Part shown: positions 30,362-37,113 of the stretch, piece after piece
Layout of the letters: every line of letters starts with the position of its first letter
How positions within the stretch are numbered: the first letter of the stretch is position 1
Source: Nitrospiraceae bacterium
Lineage (GTDB): Bacteria > Nitrospirota > Thermodesulfovibrionia > UBA6902
Assembly (NCBI GenBank): GCA_003599505.1
Contig: QZKO01000067.1
Coordinates: 1 to 37,113, forward strand
Direction: 5' to 3'
Length of the DNA stretch: 37,113 nt
The notes under the pieces: model-generated
Databases searched by the model: none
Told to the model about the DNA's origin: nothing
The model's input: the letters and a program-made list of their open reading frames with translations, nothing else
Position numbers and translations under genes: made by a program

Positions 30362-31151
30362 AATCCGTCTCGACAAACTGCTGCTGGACAAAGGCCTTGT
30401 TGAAAGCAGGGAAAAGGCAAAGGCCCTGATACTGGAAGGCAACGTACTGATAAACGGCATAGTCGTCGACAAGGCGGGCGCGCAGGTCAATCCCGATGAC
30501 GCGGTAACCCTGAAGAATATAATGCCGTACGTAAGCCGGGGAGGTTTAAAACTTGAACACGCGATCAGGGAATTTAATATCGATGTCCGGGACCGGATTG
30601 CCATGGACGCCGGGGCCTCGACAGGCGGCTTTACCGACTGCCTCCTGCAATACGGCGCGAAAAAAGTTTACGCGATCGACGTCGGTTACGGACAGTTGGA
30701 CTGGAAATTGAGAAATGACCCGCGCGTAGTTCCACTGGAAAAAACAAATGTTCGATATCTTGAAGATGTGGTCGGCGGAGGCAAGGGGCAAGGGGCAGGG
30801 GGCAAGAAGGGGCAGGGAATGGACGACCTCATCAACCGCAATGTCGATATCGCGACAATCGATGTCTCGTTTATTTCCCTTCTGAAGGTAATCCCGGAGG
30901 TTGTTAAATTTTTAAAGAAAGACGGTGAAATAATCGCCCTCATAAAACCGCAGTTCGAGGTCGGCAGAAAAGACGCAGGCAAGGGCGTGGTCAAAGACGA
31001 AGACAGGCGCCTTGAGGTCGTTGAAGTGATAAAGGGACAAGCGCAGGAAATGGGGCTTCACGTAGTCGGTGTAGTCCCCTCCCCCATCAAAGGGCCGAAG
31101 GGGAATGTGGAGTATCTGATTTATATGAGGCGGACGCCTCCATACGTCTAA
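30345..31151 (+). CDS. tlyA: TlyA family rRNA 2'-O-methyltransferase / hemolysin A family
   Basis: A 268-residue protein with an N-terminal S4 RNA-binding domain (about 7-65, RLDKLLLDKGLVESREKAKALI and VLINGIVV) and a FtsJ-like Rossmann methyltransferase domain (DAGASTGGFTDCLLQYGAKKVYAIDVGYGQLDWKLR, then DVSFISLLKVIP and ALIKPQFEVG). Relatives 2'-O-methylate 16S and 23S rRNA; the hemolysin name is historical. Residues about 143-158 are a Gly/Lys/Gln-rich insertion made by a GGGGCAA heptamer tract. The start overlaps dxs by 17 bp and the stop overlaps the convergent permease gene by 4 bp. Confidence 0.92.
   Translation: MPSSNKIRLDKLLLDKGLVESREKAKALILEGNVLINGIVVDKAGAQVNPDDAVTLKNIMPYVSRGGLKLEHAIREFNIDVRDRIAMDAGASTGGFTDCLLQYGAKKVYAIDVGYGQLDWKLRNDPRVVPLEKTNVRYLEDVVGGGKGQGAGGKKGQGMDDLINRNVDIATIDVSFISLLKVIPEVVKFLKKDGEIIALIKPQFEVGRKDAGKGVVKDEDRRLEVVEVIKGQAQEMGLHVVGVVPSPIKGPKGNVEYLIYMRRTPPYV
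30778..30818. repeat. GGGGCAA heptamer tract inside tlyA
   Basis: About six decayed 7-bp units in frame, nearly the same unit as the nrdJ tract at 5534-5569. Confidence 0.85.
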
Positions 31152-31675
31152 AGCCCTTTTTTCTCAAGCCATGCAAAAAGCGCAAGCCCGCCAAGAATAA
31201 ATACTGCAATTACCAGCCAGGGGTCTATACCTGATACCTGGGACAAGGTTATTGAGCCCGCTTTACCCCATGCTAATACCGTATCGGCAATCATTGGATA
31301 AATTTCGGCGAAAAGGGCCGCCCCGGCAAGCATTCCGAGGATGCCCCAGAATGCGTCCAGCCTGCCTTCGCCTAATGCGCCGAGTGATGTCCCGGGGCAA
31401 TACCCGAGGAACCCCCAGCCTATTCCGAAAATAAGCCCCCCTATGACATTCGCTCCAAGCGTTGCAGGCAATATGAGCGGTTTGGCTATCCCGAGTGTAT
31501 GAAGTATATGTACGCCGACCATACCAACCAGGATAGCTGAAAACATAAATTTAACAATGGTCATGTCTGTCAGACGCAGCGCCCCGACCTGTTTGTCATA
31601 ACGGACTACCCTTGCCTTCTGTAAGAGAAACCCGAAAAATATTCCTGCGACAAGCCCATTGATTAACATGGTCAT
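31148..31675 (-). CDS. YeeE/YedE-type sulfur permease half (PmpB/TsuA-like)
   Basis: A 175-residue membrane protein with about four helices and the YeeE/YedE signature GFLGYCPGTSLGALGEG, whose Cys matches one of the Cys residues used for thiosulfate passage in TsuA. It is half the length of the fused permeases. The other half is encoded just upstream with a 4-bp ATGA overlap, so the two should form one complex. Thiosulfate or another reduced sulfur compound is the likely substrate, inferred from the family. An ATG at 31675 is followed by a second in-frame ATG at 31669. Confidence 0.85.
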   Translation of the reverse strand: MTMLINGLVAGIFFGFLLQKARVVRYDKQVGALRLTDMTIVKFMFSAILVGMVGVHILHTLGIAKPLILPATLGANVIGGLIFGIGWGFLGYCPGTSLGALGEGRLDAFWGILGMLAGAALFAEIYPMIADTVLAWGKAGSITLSQVSGIDPWLVIAVFILGGLALFAWLEKKGL

Positions 31676-32196
31676 CTGCGCTTGTCCTCCCGGTAAAGTA
31701 TTTTAGCGACAACTATGCCGCCGGCAAAAAAACAGACAAGCACCACAAGACCGCTCACTGCCAACTGGACTAAAGCGCTTAGTCCGTAACCGCTCGGGCA
31801 GCCGCCCGCCAACCTTGCGCCGACCATAAGTATTACCCCGCCTGTAAATGCAACCACGCCCCTTTTGAGGGCGCCCGGGCCAAAGCGGGATTGCCACATA
31901 TCAGGCACTGATGTTATCCGAAAACTCCCGGAGGTTATTGCTGAAATGAATGCGCCTATCAAAATACCGGTTACAAACATCAACTGCCAATCGATCTGAG
32001 GCACGAACCTTATAAAATAATCCATTCCCGCCACACGTTCAGCGCTGAATAATTGTTCGATCATTCCCGCTGTCCGCACAAAACAGGTGGAGGAGCCGAA
32101 ATACTGCCCCGCGCTCCAGGCGGACAGGATAATTACCAAACCAGTCAGCGCGCCTGCCAGATAAGGGTTCCATCCTTTATCTTTTTCCGCATCCAT
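31672..32196 (-). CDS. YeeE/YedE-type sulfur permease half (PmpA-like)
   Basis: A 174-residue membrane protein with about four helices. It carries STCFVRTAGMIE with Cys38 and the Cys-containing signature GARLAGGCPSGYGLSALVQLAVSG, matching conserved Cys sites of YeeE/TsuA. It is the first gene of a two-gene unit. ATG 32196 is supported by GGGAGG 8 bases upstream; the open frame to 32232 is not used. The split into two genes mirrors the PmpA/PmpB arrangement of sulfur-metabolising bacteria. Confidence 0.87.
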   Translation of the reverse strand: MDAEKDKGWNPYLAGALTGLVIILSAWSAGQYFGSSTCFVRTAGMIEQLFSAERVAGMDYFIRFVPQIDWQLMFVTGILIGAFISAITSGSFRITSVPDMWQSRFGPGALKRGVVAFTGGVILMVGARLAGGCPSGYGLSALVQLAVSGLVVLVCFFAGGIVVAKILYREDKRR

Positions 32197-32235
32197 CGCA
32201 TAAACCTCCCAAACTTGTTTTTCCGATATCAATAC

Positions 32236-32265
32236 ATTTTACCGCTTGCATTAAAGTGATAGCAA
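32236..32265 (-). promoter_or_regulatory. Promoter of the sulfur-permease pair
   Basis: On the minus strand TTGCTA (32260-32265), 18 bp, TAAAAT (32236-32241). It is followed by a leader of about 30 bases with a strong GGGAGG. Confidence 0.5.
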
Positions 32266-32330
32266 TCGCTACCGGAATGATAAAAGTTTAGAATTTGGAG
32301 TCCCCTACTTGTCTTCCCAGTTCATTTTTT

Positions 32331-32360
32331 TGTACTAAATTTTCCTGTACTAAATTTTCC
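32331..32360. repeat. Perfect 15-bp tandem duplication
   Basis: TGTACTAAATTTTCC occurs twice in a row at 32331-32345 and 32346-32360, with a partial third (TTGTATTTCC). It lies about 65 bp upstream of the permease promoter in a 282-bp stretch otherwise without a convincing gene, so it may be a pair of regulator sites. Confidence 0.7.
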
Positions 32361-32440
32361 TTGTATTTCCCGCCATGCGTTGCTTATGATATCATCAGAA
32401 TGAATAAGAGGGATTGGTTGAATAGTTGGAATAATAGATT

Positions 32441-32464
32441 GGGAAGCAGAGCTTCCCTTTTTTT
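32441..32464 (+). terminator. Rho-independent terminator with no clear upstream gene
   Basis: GGGAAGC/GCTTCCC around loop AGA (32441-32457) followed by seven T. It is a textbook intrinsic terminator on the plus strand, but nothing upstream on that strand back to the end of tlyA at 31151 looks like a gene. A short untranslated RNA could end here. Confidence 0.8.
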
Positions 32465-32478
32465 AAAATACACCTACT

Positions 32479-32562
32479 ATGGAAATTGAACAAAAATGCC
32501 GTTTTTGCGGGTCACCGGCAATGCCTGGTGATAATGTCTGTTTTAATTGCAAAAGTGAATAG
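32479..32562 (+). CDS. Tiny zinc-ribbon peptide or zinc-ribbon remnant
   Basis: A 27-residue frame with CRFCGSP and NVCFNCKSE, two CxxC knuckles 14 residues apart as in minimal zinc ribbons. There is no Shine-Dalgarno, and it starts only 14 bp after a terminator, so it may be either a real microprotein or the surviving N-terminal ribbon of a larger lost gene. The two knuckles are unlikely by chance. Confidence 0.35.
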   Translation: MEIEQKCRFCGSPAMPGDNVCFNCKSE

Positions 32563-32586
32563 GGTCGAAATTCGGAATAGATAATT

Positions 32587-32606
32587 TATAATATATAAGA
32601 AAGGAG
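32587..32606 (+). promoter_or_regulatory. -10 box and ribosome binding site of the toxin-antitoxin pair
   Basis: TATAAT at 32587-32592 and AAGGAG at 32601-32606, 8 bases before the antitoxin ATG. The -35 is weak, as is common for autoregulated pairs. Confidence 0.45.
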
Positions 32607-32614
32607 ACATAATT

Positions 32615-32836
32615 ATGGGAACAATAAGCAGTGAACTTGCAGAAAAGATTAAATCTTTGCCGGATACCGACAAGATCGAGTTGGTAGATTCTATCTTAAC
32701 GCAGCTTGACAAGCCTGATCCGGAAATAGACCGCATTTGGGCGGATGAGGCGCGAAAACGCTGGCAGGCTTATAAGGCGGGTAAATTAGAGACAGTGCCT
32801 TATGAACAGGTAATGGATAAGTACCGCACCAAATGA
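32615..32836 (+). CDS. Addiction module antitoxin of the PF09720-like family
   Basis: A 73-residue protein matching the addiction-module component family (TIGR02574-like): ELAEKIKSLPDTDKIELVDSILTQLDKPDPEIDRIWADEARKR followed by WQAYKAGKLETVPYEQVM. The N-terminal half is the likely DNA-binding/dimer part and the C-terminal half wraps the toxin. It overlaps the toxin gene by 4 bp (ATGA), the usual antitoxin-first order. Autoregulation of the promoter is expected from the family. Confidence 0.9.
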   Translation: MGTISSELAEKIKSLPDTDKIELVDSILTQLDKPDPEIDRIWADEARKRWQAYKAGKLETVPYEQVMDKYRTK

Positions 32837-33129
32837 AAGTCCGTTTCTTAAAACCCGCGCAGTCTGAAGTTGATGATTCTTTTGCATGGTATGAATCCCA
32901 ATCACGTGGTCTTGGGACACAATTTTTGGATGATGTTGACCGTACCATCAGGAGAATATTGGCATACCCTCTCTCAAGTGTGGAAATCGAACAAGATATA
33001 AGGCGCTGTCTGCTGTCACGCTTCCCGTATGGGATCATCTATGGCATTGATTCCGGGACAATTATCATTGTTGCAGTAGCTCATCTGCATAGGGAACCTC
33101 GATATTGGATCGATAGACTTCTTGAATAA
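32833..33129 (+). CDS. ParE/RelE-superfamily toxin
   Basis: A 98-residue protein of the ParE/RelE fold: FLKPAQSEVDDSFAWYESQSRGLGTQFLDDVDRTIRRI, IRRCLLSRFPYGIIYGIDSGTIIIVAVAHLHREPRYW. The ending HLHREPRYW is typical of ParE-like members that pair with this antitoxin type. Whether it hits gyrase or mRNA cannot be told by eye. It lies in a small accessory patch between the sulfur permeases and the ferritin-like gene. Confidence 0.9.
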   Translation: MKVRFLKPAQSEVDDSFAWYESQSRGLGTQFLDDVDRTIRRILAYPLSSVEIEQDIRRCLLSRFPYGIIYGIDSGTIIIVAVAHLHREPRYWIDRLLE

Positions 33130-33201
33130 AAAACATCGATCTAATTATGTAATGGCACAGTGGCACCCGGAAGACTTAATCCGAACTTCGGACCCGTTCC
33201 C

Positions 33202-33672
33202 TCATGACAATTGAAGGAAACCCATTTTCAGCATCATGCCCTCTATTTTGTCTATATGTATTTTTTCAGCCTGGAACAGCTTCCGGCTCAGTGACTCATA
33301 ATCTTTAGCCAGCAGGTTCGCCAGAAGTTCATTGGCAAAAATCTCCACCATAGATTCCTCAAGACGATGCGCGGTCTTAAGGGCTTCTTCAAAAGTGACG
33401 GGATTGGCCTTTATAAACTCATTCCTTTTCCCGGTAAAATCAAGGGCTCTTTCAATCTGCTCAACCGACGGCAGCATGTCCTGTGAGGGGAGCAGGTCGA
33501 TCGCTTCGGTATACGCGCTGTTCGACAACATGGCGGCATGCTCAAGCTCATCCGAGTGAAGCTCCTGCCAGAAAGATTTCTCCCCCGGGAATAAATCCAT
33601 AAAGGTCCTGTATAGAGACGCGGCTGCTTCTTCCACGGCTATGCAGCCATTTATGAGATTTTGCTGTTCCAT
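33202..33672 (-). CDS. Ferritin-like (rubrerythrin-type) diiron protein
   Basis: A 156-residue four-helix protein. Helix 1 has Glu14/Glu15 (GCIAVEEAAASLYRTF), helix 2 Glu42-x-x-His45 (DELEHAAML), helix 3 Glu105/Glu106 (HRLEESMVEIF), helix 4 Glu136-x-x-His139 (QAEKIHIDKIE). These are the paired E and ExxH positions of a rubrerythrin-like diiron site. There is no rubredoxin domain. Its start overlaps the upstream stop codon by one base (TAATG), so it is translated together with the secreted protein gene. A role in peroxide or iron handling is inferred. Confidence 0.8.
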   Translation of the reverse strand: MEQQNLINGCIAVEEAAASLYRTFMDLFPGEKSFWQELHSDELEHAAMLSNSAYTEAIDLLPSQDMLPSVEQIERALDFTGKRNEFIKANPVTFEEALKTAHRLEESMVEIFANELLANLLAKDYESLSRKLFQAEKIHIDKIEGMMLKMGFLQLS

Positions 33673-34322
33673 TACTTATGCCCCTTTCCCCTGCCCTGCC
33701 CTTTATCATCATCGAATTTCCCGTGTTCCCGTTCACGCCCCCTTCCTTTCTTCTCCTTCCGGATATTATCATGAATCCCCACAAAATCTTTACCCCCCGA
33801 ACGCATATGTATCACATCTTCAGGCTGGTAGCCGTAATATTCAGACGTAAACCTGAGGTTGACGAGGTTGATCACATCGTCGTCTGACAACACGATTTTG
33901 CGCCATTCTTTTCTCGGCCTTTTCTTGAAGTATCCATAGGCGCGGCCATAGGGAGGCCCTGGAACGATTTTAACCGGCACGTAGTAAATCTCCGGACTGA
34001 GGCCGAAATGAAGCGTGATGTCCATCCATGAGCGCCCTGACAGACGCAGGTCGATAACAACTCCCGGGGCCACGTGGGCCAGACTGGCGATATAAAATAC
34101 TACAGGGGACTCATAGTATGGAACGCCCCGGTCGCGGATAATGACAACTTCGCGCTCCGGGACCCTGTAGTAATCGCCCACGGAGAGGTAAAATCCCCTT
34201 AAGCCCTCATCAGTAATGGTGGCCCCGATATCAACGCGCGACTCGGCGTGCCCCGCAGATGCATACAGACAGCCAAGTACTGCCGTCAGTATCACAAGTT
34301 TTAAAATCGCCCTGAAATTCAT
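33672..34322 (-). CDS. Exported protein of unknown function with basic tail
   Basis: A 216-residue protein with a signal peptide (MNFRAILKLVILTAVLGCLYASAGHA), then a conserved-looking body with VGDYYRVPEREVVIIRDRG, PVVFYIASLAHVAPGVVIDLRLSGRSWMDITLHFGLSPEIYYVPV, GPPYGRAYGYFKK, and VINLVNLRFTSEYYGYQPEDVIHMRS, and a Lys/Arg/Gly-rich tail after about 180. The pattern is familiar from uncharacterised secreted proteins of Nitrospirota and deltaproteobacteria; no function is known to me. GAGGAGG upstream favours ATG 34322 (spacing 4) over ATG 34325 (spacing 1). It is co-translated with the ferritin-like gene. Confidence 0.75.
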   Translation of the reverse strand: MNFRAILKLVILTAVLGCLYASAGHAESRVDIGATITDEGLRGFYLSVGDYYRVPEREVVIIRDRGVPYYESPVVFYIASLAHVAPGVVIDLRLSGRSWMDITLHFGLSPEIYYVPVKIVPGPPYGRAYGYFKKRPRKEWRKIVLSDDDVINLVNLRFTSEYYGYQPEDVIHMRSGGKDFVGIHDNIRKEKKGRGREREHGKFDDDKGQGRGKGHK

Positions 34323-34451
34323 CATGCCTCCTCATTTTTTCGTGCCTCCTGTCTTCGCGAAGTGCTCATCCTTCGGCAGGCCTGTCGATCCACAAACTCC
34401 TTGCATATATATATACCACATATACCATGTAAAACAACAGGTTTCAAGCAT

Positions 34452-34489
34452 CCTCTGCAGGGACGAACAGCCGTTCGCCCCTGCAGAGG
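34452..34489. repeat. Long perfect-like hairpin (17-bp arms) upstream of glgP
   Basis: Arms 34452-34468 and 34473-34489 pair over 17 positions with one mismatch around loop AGCC. It lies in the divergent gap between the secreted protein gene and glgP, about 50 bp before the glgP start. There is no T-run on either strand, so it looks like a mobile palindromic (REP/MITE-like) element or a leader structure, not a normal terminator. Confidence 0.75.
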
Positions 34490-34542
34490 AGTTGAGTTTT
34501 GACGGGAAACGTGATATTTATCATTTAAAGGAGCCGTCCGTA

Positions 34543-36657
34543 ATGACGCAACCTATTATTCTGCCTGACAGGATCAGAGGACTGCATGACCTCGCGTATA
34601 ATCTATGGTGGAGCTGGCATCCCGCGGCCAGGATGCTCTTTAAGACACTGGACCGCACTGCCTGGAAAGAGAGCGGCCATAACCCGGTCAGGATGCTGAG
34701 GGACCTTCCGGAAGACATATTAAAATCCGCCGTTCTCAACCAGGAATTCATCCATCACTATGATGTAGTCCTTGCGAGGTTCCATAAGGAAATGGATTCA
34801 AAGGGCGGCTGGTTTTCAGAAAATATCACTGTCCCCGAATGTATGCCCGTCGCTTATTTCTCGGCCGAATACGGACTGCACCATTCCCTCCCTTTTTACG
34901 CGGGCGGGCTGGGCTTTCTTGCCGGAGATTATCTCAAGGAATGCAGCGACCTCGGCGTGCCGCTGGTGGCCGTAGGTTTTATGTACCCCCAAGGATACCT
35001 CAGGCAAACGGTCCGGGCTGACGGATGGCAGGAAAGCGTGGATGAGGTCCTTGACAGGGACGCAGCCCCGATTGTCAGGGTGTTGGACGAAAAAGGCGGA
35101 CAGCTTGTGGTGAAAGTCCCGTTTATTGACCCGCCGGTTTACGTTTCGGTGTGGAAGGTCCAGGTCGGACATATACCACTGTATCTCATGGATACCGACA
35201 TAGAAATAAATGAGCCGTGGAACAGGGCCATATCCGCCCATCTTTACAGCGGAGATGTCGAACACAGGCTTCGTCAGGAGATCGTTCTCGGGATAGGGGG
35301 GAGCGAAGTCCTGAATATGTTAGGCATAAAATGCTCCATGCTTCACCTCAATGAAGGGCATCCCGCATTCGCTATATTCGAAAAAATACGCGAAAGAGTG
35401 GAAACCGGGATGTCTTACGGAGACGCCGTCCATCAGGTGCGCGCCACTACCATTTTCACGACCCATACGCCGGTGCCCGCAGGACATGATGTCTTTCCTT
35501 TCCATCTCATGGACAAATATTTCGGAAATTATTGCCCCCTGATCGGTCTCAACCGTGACACGTTTCTGCAAATGGGAATAAATCCCGACAACCCGGCTGG
35601 GTTCAACATGACCGCCTTTGCCCTGAAGATGTCTGCGTATAACAACGGCGTGAGCAAAAAACACGGCGCTGTTTCCCGAAGGATGTGGCGCAGCCTGTGG
35701 CCCGGCTTAAAAGAAGAAGAAGTCCCCATTGACCATATTACCAACGGCGTCCATGTCCCTACATGGATAGAGCCGAAAATGGAGCTCCTCTTCAATAAAT
35801 ATCTCGGCCCCCAGTGGCTGGAAGACCATGACAGCCCGGCAGTATGGGAACTGGTGGACGACATCAGCGACCGCGAGCTCTGGCAGGGTCACTATTGGGT
35901 CAAGATGAAACTGATAACTTTTATCCATGAGCGGGCGCGGCATAGGTGGGTGCAAAACCGCGTCAACCCCGTCAATGTGGTAGTCGGAGGGACCTTGCTG
36001 GACCCGATGGCGCTTACACTGGGATTCGCGAGACGGTTCGCGGCTTACAAAAGGGCGGACCTGATATTTCATGACATTGAACGCCTGAAGAAGTTATTAA
36101 ATAACCGCTGGAGGCCGCTGCAGATAATATTCGCCGGCAAGGCCCACCCCACGGACGAGGAGGGGAAAAGGATTCTTCAGAAGATATTCAACTTTGCCAG
36201 AGACTCCTCTCTCGGCGGCAGGATCGCCCTTGTGGAGGATTACGATGAGCAATTGGCCCAATACATGACCCATGGCGTTGATATCTGGCTCAATAACCCG
36301 CTCCCCCCTTTAGAGGCAAGCGGTACGAGCGGGATGAAGGCATCGTTGAACGGGGTCCCTCACCTGAGTATTCTCGACGGCTGGTGGGCGGAAGGATATA
36401 ATGGCAAAAACGGATGGGCGTTCGGCTCTGAAGAGACGCCGGGCGACAGGACGGGGCCTGACGCGGCAGCGATTTACGACCTCCTGGAAAAAGACATTAT
36501 CCCCCTCTTTTACAGGTTGGATGAAGACGGCGTTCCATGCGACTGGGTAAAGGTCATGAAGGAATCCATAAAAAGCGTCGCCCCCAGGTTCAGCGCGAGG
36601 AGGATGGTAAAGGAGTACGTGAGAAAGTTTTATGAAAATGCCCTGAAGGGGCCATAA
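34543..36657 (+). CDS. glgP: Alpha-glucan (glycogen/maltodextrin) phosphorylase, short type
   Basis: A 704-residue GT35 phosphorylase releasing glucose-1-phosphate from alpha-1,4-glucans. It is of the shorter, archaea/bacteria type (TIGR02094-like), not the 800+ residue classical form. Seen are IRGLHDLAYNLWWSWHPAAR at the start, YFSAEYGLHHSLPFYAGGLGFLAGD, LHLNEGHPAFA, FTTHTPVPAGHD, HITNGVHVPTW, RFAAYKRADLI, FAGKAHPTDEEGK and the PLP site EASGTSGMKAS with Lys599. The open frame reaches back to 34216, but ATG 34543 has AAAGGAG 9 bases upstream and gives the family start. The upstream frame covers the divergent gene and the hairpin. Confidence 0.93.
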   Translation: MTQPIILPDRIRGLHDLAYNLWWSWHPAARMLFKTLDRTAWKESGHNPVRMLRDLPEDILKSAVLNQEFIHHYDVVLARFHKEMDSKGGWFSENITVPECMPVAYFSAEYGLHHSLPFYAGGLGFLAGDYLKECSDLGVPLVAVGFMYPQGYLRQTVRADGWQESVDEVLDRDAAPIVRVLDEKGGQLVVKVPFIDPPVYVSVWKVQVGHIPLYLMDTDIEINEPWNRAISAHLYSGDVEHRLRQEIVLGIGGSEVLNMLGIKCSMLHLNEGHPAFAIFEKIRERVETGMSYGDAVHQVRATTIFTTHTPVPAGHDVFPFHLMDKYFGNYCPLIGLNRDTFLQMGINPDNPAGFNMTAFALKMSAYNNGVSKKHGAVSRRMWRSLWPGLKEEEVPIDHITNGVHVPTWIEPKMELLFNKYLGPQWLEDHDSPAVWELVDDISDRELWQGHYWVKMKLITFIHERARHRWVQNRVNPVNVVVGGTLLDPMALTLGFARRFAAYKRADLIFHDIERLKKLLNNRWRPLQIIFAGKAHPTDEEGKRILQKIFNFARDSSLGGRIALVEDYDEQLAQYMTHGVDIWLNNPLPPLEASGTSGMKASLNGVPHLSILDGWWAEGYNGKNGWAFGSEETPGDRTGPDAAAIYDLLEKDIIPLFYRLDEDGVPCDWVKVMKESIKSVAPRFSARRMVKEYVRKFYENALKGP

Positions 36658-36663
36658 CATAAT

Positions 36664-36684
36664 AAGTAGTTAGTACTTAATGAT
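36664..36684. repeat. 7-bp-period tract after glgP (AAGTAGT-type)
   Basis: Three decayed heptamers directly after the glgP stop codon. Confidence 0.5.
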
Positions 36685-36705
36685 AAGCTTTAAGAAATTT
36701 TCCTC

Positions 36706-36726
36706 TTTACTACTTGCTGCTTGTTA
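36706..36726. repeat. 7-bp-period tract before the MBL gene stop (TTTACTA/CTTGCTG)
   Basis: Three heptamers in the 69-bp convergent gap between glgP and the MBL-fold gene. Confidence 0.6.
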
Positions 36727-37113
36727 TTAAATCTCGTTCATGAAAAAATTCTCCCTCTTTTCCGTCCCGATAGTGGTCTCCGGGCCGTGGCCGGAAAAAA
36801 CCTTTGTATCTTCCGGCAAGTCCAGCAGGCGCCTGAATGATTCCCTCAGTTCTTCAATACTTCCGCCGGGGAAGTCCGTCCTCCCAACCGAACCCTGGAA
36901 AATGGTATCGCCGGTAAATACAACGCCCTCTCCATAAAGACAAATCCCACCCTGACTGTGGCCCGGCGTATGCATGACCCTGAAACCCAGATTCCCGGCC
37001 TTTATCTCATCCCCTTCATCAACAAATCCGTCAGGCTGCGGCAAGTCCTCCATCTCGTACCCCCAGAAAAACGCCTGTTCCTTTGCCAGGCCGTAAGCCT
37101 CCATGTCGTCTTT
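36727..37113 (-). CDS. MBL-fold (glyoxalase II-like) hydrolase, 5' part off window
   Basis: The last 128 residues of a metallo-beta-lactamase-fold hydrolase, read leftward; the frame stays open through base 37113, so the beginning with the HxHxDH motif is outside. Visible metal-site parts are RVMHTPGHSQGGICLY (His), VVFTGDTIFQGSVGRTDFPGG (bridging Asp) and VFSGHGPETT (last His). This pattern fits the YcbL/GloB-like small hydrolases, often annotated as hydroxyacylglutathione hydrolase. The exact substrate is unknown. Confidence 0.9.
   Translation of the reverse strand, partial: KDDMEAYGLAKEQAFFWGYEMEDLPQPDGFVDEGDEIKAGNLGFRVMHTPGHSQGGICLYGEGVVFTGDTIFQGSVGRTDFPGGSIEELRESFRRLLDLPEDTKVFSGHGPETTIGTEKRENFFMNEI

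Noticed and set aside
33180-33192. TCCGAA-C-TTCGGA palindrome after the toxin gene as terminator
   Set aside because: Short and without a T-run; may be chance.
34216-34542. N-terminal extension of the phosphorylase
   Set aside because: It covers the divergent secreted protein gene and the long hairpin; the family start and a ribosome binding site are at 34543.

Overview
The window is about 37 kb of densely packed bacterial chromosome of roughly 50% GC. It has no rRNA, tRNA, prophage or CRISPR array that I could see. Gene content fits an uncultured or little-studied Nitrospirota-like (or deltaproteobacterial-grade) anaerobe: an adenosylcobalamin-dependent ribonucleotide reductase, a paired M16 peptidase operon, a CooT nickel protein, a SWIB protein with a lysine-rich tail, split YeeE/YedE sulfur permeases, many GAF/GGDEF/HD-GYP signalling proteins and a short-type alpha-glucan phosphorylase. 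The taxon is inferred from gene families only.

Left part (1-9.3 kb): a cut lipoprotein, a SWIB protein, cooT and a lipoate/octanoate transferase, a membrane protein convergent with the latter, trpC-argB, nrdJ, and two M16 peptidases read leftward. Middle (9.27-19.4 kb): a thioredoxin-fold lipoprotein whose CxxC motif has an in-frame UGA in place of the first Cys, followed by a hairpin that fits the bacterial SECIS rules (probable selenoprotein). Next come a small Cys-rich exported protein and an OmpR-type two-component pair. A compact housekeeping cluster yggS-proC-yggT-divIVA-hisS-mobA-tatA-alr follows, with an ACT-domain malic enzyme read towards it.

Signalling part (19.4-27.5 kb): a PocR-GAF-GAF-GGDEF diguanylate cyclase sits 3 bp upstream of a P-loop ATPase fused to an RsbW-like domain. 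These are followed by an acyl-CoA ligase and a GAF/degenerate-kinase/GAF/degenerate HD-GYP hybrid. Right part (27.5-37.1 kb): an isoprenoid block (polyprenyl synthase, dxs) leads into tlyA. It is followed by two sulfur-permease halves, a small accessory patch (terminator, tiny zinc ribbon, type II toxin-antitoxin), a ferritin-like protein with a secreted partner, glgP, and a cut MBL-fold hydrolase.

Two patterns cut across the genes. First, tandem tracts with a 7-bp period (different unit sequences, same period) occur between genes and inside the conserved genes nrdJ, yggS, dxs, tlyA and the M16 pair, where they encode insertions, a signal peptide and a stop/start overlap. Second, several genes lack a Shine-Dalgarno and have a good -10 box at or within about 11 bp of the start codon, suggesting leaderless transcripts.
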